NCBI RefSeq assembly: GCF_045679555.1
Contig: NC_092096.1
Span: forward strand, 25,818,954 to 25,882,953
Direction of reading: 5' to 3'
Length of the DNA stretch: 64,000 nucleotides
Source: Salvelinus alpinus
Lineage: Eukaryota; Chordata; Actinopteri; Salmoniformes; Salmonidae
In this document: positions 35,440 through 46,299 of the stretch, in pieces
Position numbering within the stretch: position 1 is the stretch's first letter
Layout of the letters: each line of letters opens with the position of its first letter
Made by a program: the position numbers and the translations under genes
The notes under the pieces: model-generated
Seen by the model: only the letters and a program-made list of their open reading frames with translations
Database searches by the model: none
Told to the model about the DNA's origin: nothing

Positions 35440-36180
35440 CGGTGTGTCAGTGGTGCTGGCTCAGCAGTGCTGGTTCAGCGGTGCTGGCTCAGTGGTGCTG
35501 GCTCAGCGGTGCTGGCTCAGCGGTGCTGGCTCAACGGTGCTGGCTCAGTGGTGCTGGCTCAGCGGTGCTGGCTCAGTGATGCTGGCTCAGCGGTGCTGGC
35601 TCAACGGTGCTGGCTCAGTGGTGCTGGCTCAGTGGTGCTGGCTCAGCGGTGCTGGCTCAACAGTGCTGGCTCAGTGGTGCTGGCTCAGCGGTGCTGGCTC
35701 AGCGGTGCTGGCTCAGCGGTGCTGGCTCAACGGTGCTGGCTCAGTGGTGCTGGCTCAGTGGTGCTGGCTCAGCAGTGCTGGCTCAGCGGTGCTGGCTCAG
35801 TGGTGCTGGCTCAACGGTGCTGGCTCAACAGTGCTGGCTCAACGGTGCTGGCTCAGTGGTGCTGGCTCAGTGGTGCTGGCTCAGTGGTGCTGGCTTAACA
35901 GTGCTGGCTCAGTGGTGCTGGCTCAGTGGTGCTGGCTCAGTGGTGCTGGCTTAACAGTGCTGGCTCAGTGGTGCTGGCTCAGCAGTGCTGGCTCAACAGT
36001 GCTGGCTCAACGGTGCTGGCTCAGTGGTGCTGGCTCAGTGGTGCTGGCTCAGTGGTGCTGGCTCAGTGGTGCTGGCTCAACGGTGCTGGCTCAGTGGTGC
36101 TGGCTCAGTGGTGCTGGCTCAGTGGTGCTGGCTCAGCGGTGCTGGCTCAGTGGTGCTGGCTTAACGGTGCTGGCTCAAGG
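35440..36180. repeat. 14-bp minisatellite, about 53 copies
   Basis: Unit GGTGCTGGCTCAGT with AGC, AAC and TTAAC variants. Three units make 42 bp, so all three plus frames stay open and encode a 14-residue repeat like VLAQWCWLSGAGS; the 267-codon frame is not a gene. Confidence 0.96.
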
Positions 36181-36464
36181 GTATGTCATGCACTGATATC
36201 TTCATGGAGGGGTTAGGATGAAAGGTGTGTGAGCGTATGTGTGTGAGCATTTGTGTGAGCGTGAATGAGTGCGTAGCCGTGTGTGTGTGTGTGTGATCAG
36301 AAATGTGCTGATAGTACTCCAGTCTTGCCTCCAAGCCCCCCCCCGACAGCTGCTTCTCTGAGCCATATATACAGTACCAGTCATAAGTCTGGACACAGCT
36401 ACTCATTCCAGGGTTTTTCTTTATTTTTACTATTTTCTACATTGTGAAATAATAGTGAAGACAT

Positions 36465-37580
36465 TACATTACATTACATTTAAGTCATTTAGCAGACGCT
36501 CTTATCCAGAGCGACTTACAAATTGGTGCATTCACCTTATGACATCCAGTGGAACAGCCACTTTACAATAGTGCATCTAAATCTTTTAAGGGGGGGGGGG
36601 GGGGTGAGAAGGATTACTTTATCCTATCCTAGGTATTCCTTAAAGAGGTGGGGTTTCAGGTGTCTCCGGAAGGTGGTGATTGACTCCGCTGTCCTGGCGT
36701 CGTGAGGGAGTTTGTTCCACCATTGGGGGGCCAGAGCAGCGAACAGTTTTGACTGGGCTGAGCGGGAACTGTACTTCCTCAGTGGTAGGGAGGCGAGCAG
36801 GCCAGAGGTGGATGAACGCAGTGCCCTTGTTTGGGTGTAGGGCCTGATCAGAGCCTGGAGGTACTGAGGTGCCGTTCCCCTCACAGCTCCGTAGGCAAGC
36901 ACCATGGTCTTGTAGCGGATGCGAGCTTCAACTGGAAGCCAGTGGAGAGAGCGGAGGAGCGGGGTGACGTGAGAGAACTTGGGAAGGTTGAACACCAGAC
37001 GGGCTGCGGCGTTCTGGATGAGTTGTAGGGGTTTAATGGCACAGGCAGGGAGCCCAGCCAACAGCGAGTTGCAGTAATCCAGACGGGAGATGACAAGTGC
37101 CTGGATTAGGACCTGCGCCGCTTCCTGTGTGAGGCAGGGTCGTACTCTGCGGATGTTGTAGAGCATGAACCTACAGGAACGGGCCACCGCCTTGATGTTA
37201 GTTGAGAACGACAGGGTGTTGTCCAGGATCACGCCAAGGTTCTTAGCGCTCTGGGAGGAGGACACAATGGAGTTGTCAACCGTGATGGCGAGATCATGGA
37301 ACGGGCAGTCCTTCCCCGGGAGGAAGAGCAGCTCCGTCTTGCCGAGGTTCAGCTTGAGGTGGTGATCCGTCATCCACACTGATATGTCTGCCAGACATGC
37401 AGAGATGCGATTCGCCACCTGGTCATCAGAAGGGGGAAAGGAGAAGATTAATTGTGTGTCGTCTGCATAGCAATGATAGGAGAGACCATGTGAGGTTATG
37501 ACAGAGCCAAGTGACTTGGTGTATAGCGAGAATAGGAGAGGGCCTAGAACAGAGCCCTGGGGGACACCAGTGGTGAGAGC
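36465..37580 (-). mobile_element. 5'-truncated L2-like LINE nested in a Tc1 element, minus strand
   Basis: The 3' end is at the left: the minus strand ends in (AATGT)n after a conserved tail (AGACGCTCTTATCCAGAGCG on the plus strand). The 5' truncation is at about 37580. ACAT at both borders (36461-36464, 37581-37584) may be a short target duplication, although the tail repeat itself contains ACAT. A poly-G run at 36589-36604 lies in the 3' UTR. Confidence 0.8.
36624..37577 (-). pseudogene. L2-like reverse transcriptase, C-terminal half, frame still open
   Basis: Reading the minus strand from 37577, the frame is open for about 318 codons with no stop. Motifs in order: [13 protein letters not shown] (RT domain 4), [12 protein letters not shown] with the catalytic Y-A-D-D (domain 5), [14 protein letters not shown] (domain 6), [12 protein letters not shown] (domain 7), then the C-terminal region [34 protein letters not shown] and APQWWNKLP typical of fish L2/CR1 elements. 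The N-terminal endonuclease and RT domains 1-3 are lost by 5' truncation, so it cannot move itself. The intact frame and YADD point to a relatively recent insertion. Confidence 0.85.
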
Positions 37581-37714
37581 ACATCAAAACTATTAAATAA
37601 CAACTTGTCACAACACAACTGATTGGCTCAAAAAAAATTAAAAAAGGAAAGAAATTCCACAAATTAACTTTTAACAAGGCCTACCTGTTAATTGACATGC
37701 GTTCCAGGTTACTA

Positions 37715-37800
37715 CCTCATGAAGCTGGTTGAGAGAATGCCAAGTGTGTGCAAAGCTGTCATCAAGGCAAAGGGTGGCTACTTTGAAGAATATCAATTAT
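37715..37800 (+). pseudogene. Tc1-like transposase C-terminus
   Basis: The plus strand reads the VERMPSVCKAVIKAKGGYFE signature that ends many fish Tc1 transposases. No catalytic part is present; the reading stops where the right inverted repeat begins. Confidence 0.7.
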
Positions 37801-38222
37801 AAAATATATTTTGATTTGTTTTACACTTTTTAGGTTACTACATGATTCCATATGTGTTATTTCATTGTTTTGATGTCTTCACTGTTATTATACAATGTAG
37901 AAAATAGTAAAAATAAAGAAAAACCCTTGAATGAGTAGGTGTGTCCAAACATTTGACTGGTTCTGTACGTTTTACAGCACGAGCCCTAGTCACATTGCAG
38001 TGTGGGTTGTTAGATAGGATAACATAACACGTATCCAAAGTCAAGGGCTAATGCACTTCTGTATAGTGGAATGGGTTAAAACACACCTGGGAGAAAATTG
38101 TTAATTTCCCTTATGACCCCCAGTCAGGCATTTTTAATGGTTATTGACAAGGATTTTTAACAGGTTTGTGTGTGTTGGGAGAGGGGGGAGGGCAAGGTGT
38201 GTGCCTGCCTGCATGTTTTTAT

Positions 38223-38371
<149 letters not shown>

Positions 38372-38564
38372 AGGGTGCATGCTTGTGTGTGTGCGTGTGT
38401 GTTTCTCCCTAGAAGATGAGCCTGTACCACGTCTCACTTGTCAAGTAATAAGATTCATCTAGGTGTTTGACACTTGATGAGTTCATGGATATGGATTCAT
38501 ACTTCCTCCCCTAACTATGTTGAGGGTTCATGTACTGCTACGGTGTCCTTCAAATCAGGGATGA

Positions 38565-38684
38565 GTCCCAAATGGCACCCTATTCTCTATATATTGCACT
38601 AGGTTTGACCAGGGCCCATAAGGCTCCCATAGGGCTCTGGTCTAAAGTAGTGCACTATGTAGGGAATAGGGTGCCATTTTGCCC
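38565..38684. mobile_element. Palindromic MITE, 120 bp
   Basis: Left arm CCCAAATGGCACCCTATTCT ... TTGCACTA and right arm TAGTGCACTATGTAGGGAAT ... GGTGCCATTTTG are reverse complements around a central GGGCCCATAAGG. A very common salmonid palindrome. A second, internally shortened copy lies at 40645-40731. Confidence 0.8.
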
Positions 38685-39133
38685 ATGTCTCCTCTGGGTC
38701 TGCATTTAGGTGTTTTATTTAGACACACCGCTACCCGCTGTTTGGAATGTGCACACGCAATCACTGTGTTTACCTGTGGATGGACCATTCTCCCACTTCT
38801 AGACTATTCCCTACTGTTAGTGTAATGAATGAACCAATGCAGTCCACAATCCCCACGTCAACCATGAGTAGATTTCATCGCTATTGTATGTGACCAGATT
38901 TCGTGTTCAATAGGGCACGCTGTAGCAAAACGTTTTCAACAGAGGACAAAAATGTGTTCAAAATGGCAGCAATGCTGGTTATTCAATGTGTATCAATCCA
39001 TTTGTTTATAATACATTTTGGTCTTATGGTTACATATGGCCCTTTTCTCTTCAGAACAATGAAGGAACCACTCACTCTCACTGTGAACTTGACACACTTT
39101 CAGTGTTTACTTCATCCATACTGTATACACCGT

Positions 39134-39285
39134 TGAGCCAGTTAACTATTGTTTTGTTTCTGTATAGGGTACAGACAGTTTATTGAGCCAGTTAACTATT
39201 GTTTTGTTTCTGTATAGGGTACAGACAGTTCATTGAGCCAGTTAACTATTGTTCAGTTTCTGTATAGGGTACAGACAGTTTATTT
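39134..39285. repeat. 50-bp tandem repeat, 3 copies
   Basis: TGAGCCAGTTAACTATTGTT ... GTACAGACAGTT three times, nearly identical. Confidence 0.95.
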
Positions 39286-39289
39286 GTAT

Positions 39290-40075
39290 CTCATTAACAC
39301 AATCAAAATAAAGCATTATGATGGAATGGAGTCGTGCTGTTACTAATTTCTCCCTCTACTATCCCTGCATACATTACCTACTATCTCACCCCTGTCCTTG
39401 TTACTCACCCACTGACAACCATGAATATATAATCTACTCTCTCTATATCTATATCTACTCTAATGCACAGTTAATGGGGAGTCAAAACACATATACTCAG
39501 GGTAAACATGACTATTTTATAGACGGCTGAATTTATTAGCCTACATGGCGAGATATGTTTTGCATAACGTGATAGTCAGCACTACTGTTACTGCCTGACT
39601 CAACTCCTCTGTTATTGTGTCGTCATGTGGTATCTGCTGCAACGTGATTGACCAATCGAAGTAAGTCAAGAGTATTTATGCAGTGAGGCAGAACATTCAC
39701 AGCTTTGCAGACAGAAATGTAACATAAAGCTAACTTGATTCCTTATTCTATTTGGCAGACAATCATATCTGTTCTATGCAATATATTTCTATCGGATTGT
39801 TCTGCACCTTCAGGGTCTTATTTATTAGTGCACACTGAAGCAAAATGTTTTGCAACAGAAAAACAAAATGTTTCTTACTGAACAGTTCAGTAATTCCCTC
39901 CCTGTTTCAGTCCATTGTCTTTTGTTTGGTGCCAATTCAATATGATCCTGATAACAGCAGTTCAGCGATATCGATGTGATTGGATAAGTAACACAATTTG
40001 AGCATCGGATTGGATGAGTTACAGGAAGTAAATTCATTTGAATGATTTTAATTGGGGCTTTCATTGTTTCCTCAG
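39290..40075. other. 3' end of intron 1, no repeat seen
   Basis: AT-rich sequence leading to the exon 2 acceptor; nothing else recognised. Confidence 0.5.
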
Positions 40076-40157
40076 GATAAAGGAATGGGTGGAGCAGATG
40101 CAGCAGGAGCTGGTCACACTGACGGACACAGCCAGCGGAGTGCAGAACCTCATACAG
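40076..40157 (+). CDS. cacna2d1: cacna2d1 exon 2: N-terminal helix of mature alpha2 chain
   Basis: An 82-bp exon bounded by a good acceptor (GCTTTCATTGTTTCCTCAG) and a GTGGGA donor at 40158. After the first base completes the Leu codon from exon 1, it reads 27 codons beginning IKEWVEQMQQELVTLTDTAS. By my memory of human alpha2/delta-1 about 16 of 27 residues agree, with the pattern I-K-x-W-V-x-x-M-Q ... L-V-T-L ... T-A-S-G-V intact; alpha2/delta-2 is clearly less similar here. It lies in the extracellular N-terminal segment ahead of the VWA-N domain. The exon ends in phase 0. A short interrupted CA-rich stretch follows about 160 bp downstream. Confidence 0.92.
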
Positions 40158-40309
40158 GTGGGACACACAGGAACACCTTGTAAACATAGGCACACAGATG
40201 TGCACAAACGTGTATATACCACACCACCACACTCCTCTCAAACGCACAGGATGCTTGCAACCCCATAGTCACACATCCACAACTCTGGATTTCTGTCCCA
40301 TCATTCAAC

Positions 40310-40402
40310 AAACAATATACACACGTGCACACACCCATACACACACACACACACCCACACGCACACAGGCACACACACGTGCACACACACATTCGCACAC
40401 AT
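40310..40402. repeat. Interrupted CA-rich stretch
   Basis: ACACACACACCCACACGCAC-type sequence about 160 bp past the exon 2 donor. Confidence 0.85.
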
Positions 40403-40644
40403 ACTCCTGACCTCTCCTGGTTGATGTGTGTCACATCCAATACAATGATGGTTGTCACAACAGATCTGGACTTTACAAAGTGCCATCTCATTAGTGATGT
40501 GTGGGACATCTGCTTACAGTATTCTGCTAGGGGAATGTCCACACTCAAGGACTATCAGTGTCAACTCCAAACACCACATCCCTATGCACTTCCCTAACAA
40601 GCTTACATGATATGGACAGTTAGGACGAGCTGTTACTCTGTCTG

Positions 40645-40731
40645 CATCCCAAATGACACCCTATTCCCTGTGTAGGGGGCTCTGGTCATAAGTAGTGCAC
40701 TATATGGGGAATAGGGTGCCTTTTGGGACAC
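40645..40731. mobile_element. Shortened copy of the 38565 palindromic MITE
   Basis: CCCAAATGACACCCTATTCC at the left and GGAATAGGGTGCCTTTTGGG at the right pair with each other; the left inner arm is deleted. Confidence 0.75.
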
Positions 40732-40814
40732 ATCCCTTGTGTTGATTGCTATAACTCGATGACACCTCTCCTCCTCTTGCCTAGCCAGGCCTGATATGGA
40801 GCCTCTGTAATTAT

Positions 40815-40960
40815 GTCTAGTTTAAATGTCACATGCACAAGTACAGTGAAAATGTCTTTCTTCCAAACCTATAGCCCAACAATGCAATAATCAATAACAA
40901 TGTATAACTACAAGAAAAAAAAGAAAGAAAATTAGGAAATATGAAATGCAGAATAATCAT
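40815..40960. repeat. Remnant of a fish interspersed repeat
   Basis: AAATGTCACATGCACAAGTA ... ATAGCCCAACAATGCAATAA resembles the degenerate body of a repeat usually reading AAATGTCACATGCGC ... CCAACAATGCAG. No ends visible. Confidence 0.35.
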
Positions 40961-40999
40961 CACAGTAATCAATGTACGTCAGATTCCTTTTGGATGACA

Positions 41000-41935
41000 T
41001 TTTTCAGACACACACACATGCATGACGTCCCAGGGACAACACACAGGCATGATTTCCCTTGAGCAACACAGTATTCTCAGGACAATACCCATAACAGACA
41101 CCATATCAGGGCTTGTCAGGGCTGCCATCACAGACATTTAGAAGAAAAAAACAGTCATCTTTACCATGATGGTGTTATACCACGTCTGGAGCTAATTTCC
41201 TGTCGCAGGCATCATTTGATGCTCATGGGGTGAGGGAAAATAGTTAGACTATATGACCTAATCTGGACCCTATAGCCTATATATAGATAGAGAGTGGTAT
41301 AATATCAATGGTCAACTGTACCATTCCTTTGTCCTGTTGCAGTAGAATAAATGTAGGTTTCCTTCATTGAGACCTCTGGCAGCATGTCTGCTTTGTTTAC
41401 TACACAGGGGAGGGGATTGTATTTGCTTGTAAGCAGAAAGAGCATGTGGAGAATAACCATCAGTATCATTACTCATGGACAAGCAGAAACACATAGCACA
41501 GCCCCGCAGAGGTTAGCTAAGTAAACACACACTTCCATACACAGACTTAGACACACACACTTCCATACACATACACACACTCACACACTACAGGCCTGTG
41601 GTTTTAATGTCGGACTCGGAAAGCCCCTCCGGCTGCTAAATAATTGGCTGTTTGGCATTTCTGATTTTGTATTGTTTTATTTCTCTTGCTGAAACATATT
41701 CCATATTCACTAAATGGTGTTTGTAGTTGTGCTCAAATGTTGCATAATGTTGCTTGATTTACACTGGCATTGTACACACAGCGGTGACGTCATGATTTGA
41801 CACATTTGACACATTTACATATATTTGGATTATTGTGTTCATTGTCCCTGCAAATAAAGGTAATCAAGTACATTTTTTGTGACTATCCTCATAGGTACAA
41901 TTCTCAGATACACAATGTCAATATTTTATCAAAAT
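41000..41935. other. Intron 2 middle part, no repeat family seen
   Basis: Short CA runs at 41555-41590 only. Confidence 0.5.
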
Positions 41936-41940
41936 ATCTC

Positions 41941-42036
41941 TCTCTCCTGATTGGTCCAGTGTCACCTTTGACCCTTGTTTCTCTCTCTTGATTGCTTCAC
42001 TGTCACCTTTGACCCTCTATCTCCTGATTGGTGCAG
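41941..42036 (+). promoter_or_regulatory. cacna2d1: Triplicated 3' splice-site region ahead of exon 3
   Basis: CTCCTGATTGGTCCAG (41944-41959), CTCTTGATTGCTTCAC (copy 2, about 41984-41999) and CTCCTGATTGGTGCAG (42021-42036) are three copies at 40- and 37-bp spacing, with TGTCACCTTTGACCCT between them. Copy 1 ends in a usable AG, copy 2 has lost it, copy 3 is the real acceptor. Use of copy 1 would add 77 nt and shift the frame. Confidence 0.7.
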
Positions 42037-42153
42037 ATCTTCCAGAGCCACAGGAAGTACTTCAGTGTGGGGTCCAACGATGCCAGCCAGCTGGTGGCTA
42101 ATGCAGCGGGGAACATCGAGAATCTCCTGGCCAACCGTTCTCGTGCTCTCAAG
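42037..42153 (+). CDS. cacna2d1: cacna2d1 exon 3: N-terminal alpha2 segment
   Basis: A 117-bp, phase-0 exon of 39 codons beginning IFQSHRKYFSV and ending ENLLANRSRALK, then a GTGAGT donor at 42154. It matches the vertebrate alpha2/delta-1 segment of the form I-Y-x-x-Y ... A-R-Q-L-V ... A-A-x-D-I-E-x-L-L-x-N-R-S-x-A-L; about 18 of 39 residues agree with human by memory. The N-R-S sequon near the end is a conserved N-glycosylation site. The acceptor (CTCCTGATTGGTGCAG) has a mediocre polypyrimidine tract and is preceded by two similar copies of the same acceptor region. The donor is followed after 23 bp by a CA/GC alternating tract of nearly 400 bp. No exon 4 was recognised in the remaining 21.8 kb, so intron 3 is long or exon 4 was missed. 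Confidence 0.92.
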
Positions 42154-42175
42154 GTGAGTACCAGTTCATATCAGT

Positions 42176-42559
<384 letters not shown>

Positions 42560-42562
<3 letters not shown>

Positions 42563-43650
42563 GACCTTAACACTAAGAAAGGAGGGTATGAAACTCATCT
42601 CCTGGAGGGCTGCAGTGTGTCTGCAGGTTTTTGTTTCTCACTTGATTCATCGCATCATTTCACAGATTGGCTTCATTTCACACATTGGATAAATTGGTCC
42701 CTTTCAAAATGAAAGACTGACCAACAGCAGTAGCCCATAATTGAGTACATTCTCAGTATGTTTCAACTGGATTAAATGTGTGTGGAAATCCTTATAGCTC
42801 TGAGACTTCAATAGACCGTGTTAGAAAAGGCAAATTGATGATATCGGAAATTATGACCAAGAATGTGAGCTATTTGTTGTTGAATTAGGTTAGTGATAGG
42901 GTTAGGGTGAAAGGGGGTCAAATCCCATTTGTGGTTAACAAATATCATACTGCCATCTTTTCCTTTATGACTAGACAATGTGAGACTCAAAGTTCTCCTC
43001 GCTGTGTCCTTATGCCCTCTGTATAATACCTATCCCGATCCAGATAACTTTCTCCTACCACCACTTCAGTAAAGTCAATTAAAGTCCCCAGGCATTGTGT
43101 GTCTCGATCAATCAGGATCGATCTGGCTTGGGCCAGAATCCAATTAAGTCTGTGGGTTGCCGTGGTAGCGGGTGTTAATTACCCTGTCAGTCATCAGCTC
43201 CTTTAATTTTCTTACATCACAATAATTGCAGTCAGGTTTTAACGAGATAGTTGTTTTCTTTGTTTCTCACTGTGATAAAAATACAATGCTGACACACACT
43301 GTTAGACACACACACACACTGCTGATAGATTAGGTAGATAGATGGAGATAGATTGAGATGTAATGCAACATTTGTTCTGAGCTCTGATAAACACCATCTG
43401 TCAGGTTTCACCTGCACGCGTCACAAAGGGTGTTCAGTTCTGAATGTTTAACTCTTCACTGGACATGTGGATTGAGGGAGGGATGGAGAGAGAATGGGGA
43501 GAGTGGTGCGTGGAAGAAGAAGAGAGGAATGGAGAAAGAGAGGGATGGAGGATGGGAGAGATGGTTGGACATGGAGATGGAGGGAGAGAAAGGGGGATGG
43601 CTGAAGGTACTTAGACGAGAAGACATTATTAATAAACACATGCAGCTGAT
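42560..43650. other. Intron 3 segment, no gene seen
   Basis: Unremarkable apart from a GA-rich stretch at 43470-43600 whose open frames are incidental. Confidence 0.5.
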
Positions 43651-43651
43651 T

Positions 43652-43715
43652 TTATTTTTTTTACCTCTATTTAAGCAAGAGAGTCGGTTAAGAACAAATT
43701 CTTATTTATAATGAT
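43652..43715 (-). mobile_element. SINE 3' tail fragment, minus strand
   Basis: TTTTACCTCTATTTAAGCAAG and AAGAACAAATTCTTATTTAT are the reverse complement of the HpaI-type SINE tail seen at 55230-55270 (ATAAGAATTTG ... CTTAACTGACTTGC). Confidence 0.55.
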
Positions 43716-43854
43716 GTTCCTGGCAAGTGGCGAGGGGCAGGTTGGGCGATGAACAACAGCCAGTGGAGTGTTAGCATGGAGGCTTAATGAGCAGACTGAC
43801 CTGCCAGTGGCCCTCAGGGTAATGAGGTGAAACTGAATCTGCTTATAGTGATCG

Positions 43855-43982
43855 ACAGAGAGATAGACCTGACTGTAGACAGAGAGATAGACCTGACAGT
43901 AGATAGAGAGACCTGACTGTTGATAGAGACCTGCCTGTAGATAGAGAGACCTGACTGTAGATAGAGAGACCTGACTGTTTTA
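43855..43982. repeat. ~22-bp imperfect tandem repeat
   Basis: GAGAGACCTGACTGTAGATA-like units, about five copies with variation. Confidence 0.75.
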
Positions 43983-44273
43983 GAGATATACACTGTAGAC
44001 TTGCCAATAGTTAGACTACATTAAGGGGGATTTAGGATGCCTGGTCCACAGTGTGAGCTGGCCGTGGGAGAAAGTGAGGGCGTTGAGCGTGTGTGATAAT
44101 TACTCACAGAAAGAGAAGGATGACCAAGTGTGTTTGTGTGTACATGCACCTGTCTGTATCCATCTACGAGTGTGTGTGCCTGCATGTGTTCCTGTGTGTG
44201 TGTGTGTGCCATGACAGTAGTGTTCCAGACCATTCTATCATCCATTAGGCCCCTTAGTGAGACAACAACACAG

Positions 44274-44906
44274 GCCCTATTACACAATTCAACCAGGACC
44301 ACTCTCCTCTCACAACACCAGGTCCTATTACACTATTCAACCAGGACCACTCTCCTCTCACAACACCAGGTCCTATTACACTATTCAACCAGGACCACTC
44401 TCCTCTCACAACACCAGGCTCCTATTACACTATTCAACCAGGACCACTCTCCTCTCACAACACCGGGTCCTATTACACTATTCAACCAGGACCACTCTCC
44501 TCTCACAACACCAGGTCCTATTACACTATTCAACCAGGACCACTCTCCTCTCACAACACCAGGTCCTATTACACTATTCAACCAGGACCACTCTCCTCTC
44601 ACAACACCAGGTCCTATTACACTATTCAACCAGGACCACTCTCCTCTCACAACACCAGGTCCTATTACACTATTCAACCAGGACCACTCTCCTCTCACAA
44701 CACCAGGTCCTATTACACTATTCAACCAGGACCACTCTCCTCTCACAACACCAGGTCCTATTACACTATTCAACCAGGACCACTCTCCTCTCACAACACC
44801 AGGTCCTATTACACTATTCAACCAGGACCACTCTCCTCTCACAACACCAGGTCCTATTACACTATTCAACCAGGACCACTCTCCTCTCACAACACCAGGC
44901 TCCTAT
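44274..44906. repeat. 48-bp minisatellite, about 13 copies
   Basis: Unit GGTCCTATTACACTATTCAA then CCAGGACCACTCTCCTCTCA then CAACACCA. Copies are nearly identical; two have an extra C (near 44416 and 44900). The period is divisible by three, which explains the long frames on both strands. Confidence 0.97.
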
Positions 44907-44921
44907 TAGGGCCCATTCAAC

Positions 44922-45140
<219 letters not shown>

Positions 45141-45411
45141 ACTATACCAGTCTCTCTCCCTTCTCTACCTTCAAATACTCCTATATGAACACGCTAGCTC
45201 TCTCAAGCTTCAATTCAAGAGCAGAAAGACTAGTAACAAAGACTTCCAGCAACACAATGGCCTGCTACACACTATACCACAGAACAGGAAAGAAAACAGG
45301 ATGTCCGTGTTACTTGTCAAGAAGAAACAGAAAGTGAATTCATTTCAGCTGTTATTCTGTATCATCTAATACATTTAGGTTTGTTTCTTTTGAGAGGTCG
45401 TGTTTTGCAAT

Positions 45412-45425
45412 GCTGCCATGGCAAC
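45412..45425. promoter_or_regulatory. RFX X-box-like palindrome
   Basis: GCTGCCATGGCAAC differs by one base from GTTGCCATGGCAAC. Confidence 0.4.
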
Positions 45426-45751
45426 AATGCTAGCTAGTCATATTAGATGTAATAGTGTGCAATTAAATACCAACTGATTTAATTTAAAACAATGTCCTCT
45501 GATAACAGATAACCAAATTTCGGGAAAAATTTAGATTCTATTCTTATCACTTAACTTATTCAGAAAGGTGCAACTTTTGAGTGTTCAGATAGAAATGCAT
45601 CATGTAGAACAGACATTGTACTCTGCCATGTAGAATCAGAAATATTGTCATCTCTATTATATTTCTATCGGCAACTTTCTCGAAGGAAGACCCCACTGAA
45701 ATATCCTCTTAGTCCGATATGCACAGTAGCACATTTCTTCTCTGTCACACT

Positions 45752-46015
45752 AGGCTGCAGGTGGCCGAACAGTTAGAGCGTTGGGACAGTAACCGCAAGG
45801 TTGCTTGTTCACATCCCCGAGCCGGCAAGGTGGAAAAATCTGCTGTTCTGCCCTTGAGCAAGGAAATTAACCCCCACAACAACTGCTCCCCAGGCACTGA
45901 TGATGTAGATGTGGATTAAGGCAGCCCCCACACCTGATTCAGAGGGGTTGGGTTAAATGTGGAAGACACATTTCAGTTGATTGCATTCAGTTGTGCAACT
46001 GACTAGGTACCCATT
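45752..46015 (+). mobile_element. tRNA-derived SINE, second type
   Basis: An A-box-like GGTGGCCGAACAGTTAGAGCG, a B-box-like GGTTGCTTGTTCACATCCCC, a body CCCTTGAGCAAGGAAATTAA and a tail GTTGTGCAACTGACTAGGTA. Matches an abundant salmonid SINE by memory. Confidence 0.7.
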
Positions 46016-46094
46016 AGCCCTATAGATCAACCTGTTCTGTACATCTTTGCACCCCCGATGTATTCTGTTCCTTTCCCAGATGTCTGAGAAACTG

Positions 46095-46230
46095 ATAGAG
46101 GCATTTCCCTTTTGTTACTATGGTAGCCGTCTCTAGTGGCTAGGCGCGAGGGGCGAATGTGATAGTCGAGCCGGCACAATTCAATTAAAATGTTGGCTGC
46201 TGTCATTAACTTAATAAGCAGCCATCTTGG
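46095..46230. promoter_or_regulatory. Candidate conserved regulatory island (X-box + CTCF-like)
   Basis: GTTACTATGGTAGC (46114-46127) is X-box-like and is followed directly by CGTCTCTAGTGGCTAG, which resembles a CTCF core, then the CpG-rich GGCGCGAGGGGCGAATG. Non-repetitive and non-coding. Conservation is inferred from composition, not measured. Confidence 0.35.
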
Positions 46231-46299
46231 GTTTGGAGCAGGTTGATGTGATGCTTGTCTGTTCTTTCAGTCTGATTCAGTGGCAACTCTTGATGCTCA

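Larger units (their letters stand above)
36372..37965. mobile_element. Tc1-like transposon split by a LINE
   Basis: Left inverted repeat 36372-36460 (CAGTACCAGTCATAAGTCTG ...) and right inverted repeat about 37863-37965 (... TTTGACTGGTTCTG) are reverse complements over ~90 bp, flanked by TA (36370-36371, 37966-37967). The plus-strand remainder 37577-37800 carries the end of a transposase (M-P-S-V-C-K-A-V-I-K-A-K-G-G-Y-F-E). Most of the transposase is missing, and the LINE 36465-37580 sits just inside the left repeat. Confidence 0.85.
40158..42036 (+). other. cacna2d1: cacna2d1 intron 2 (1,879 bp)
   Basis: GTGGGA donor and GTGCAG acceptor. It contains a CA-rich stretch (about 40310-40402), a palindromic MITE (40645-40731), a weak repeat remnant (40815-40960) and a triplicated acceptor-like region at its 3' end (41941-42036). 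Confidence 0.85.

Noticed and set aside
35393..36196. 267-codon frame with Trp/Cys-rich 14-residue repeats
   Set aside because: It is a 14-bp minisatellite; three units restore the frame so all plus frames stay open.
44130..44909. 259- and 230-codon frames and a 169-codon antisense frame
   Set aside because: They arise from the 48-bp minisatellite, whose period is divisible by three.
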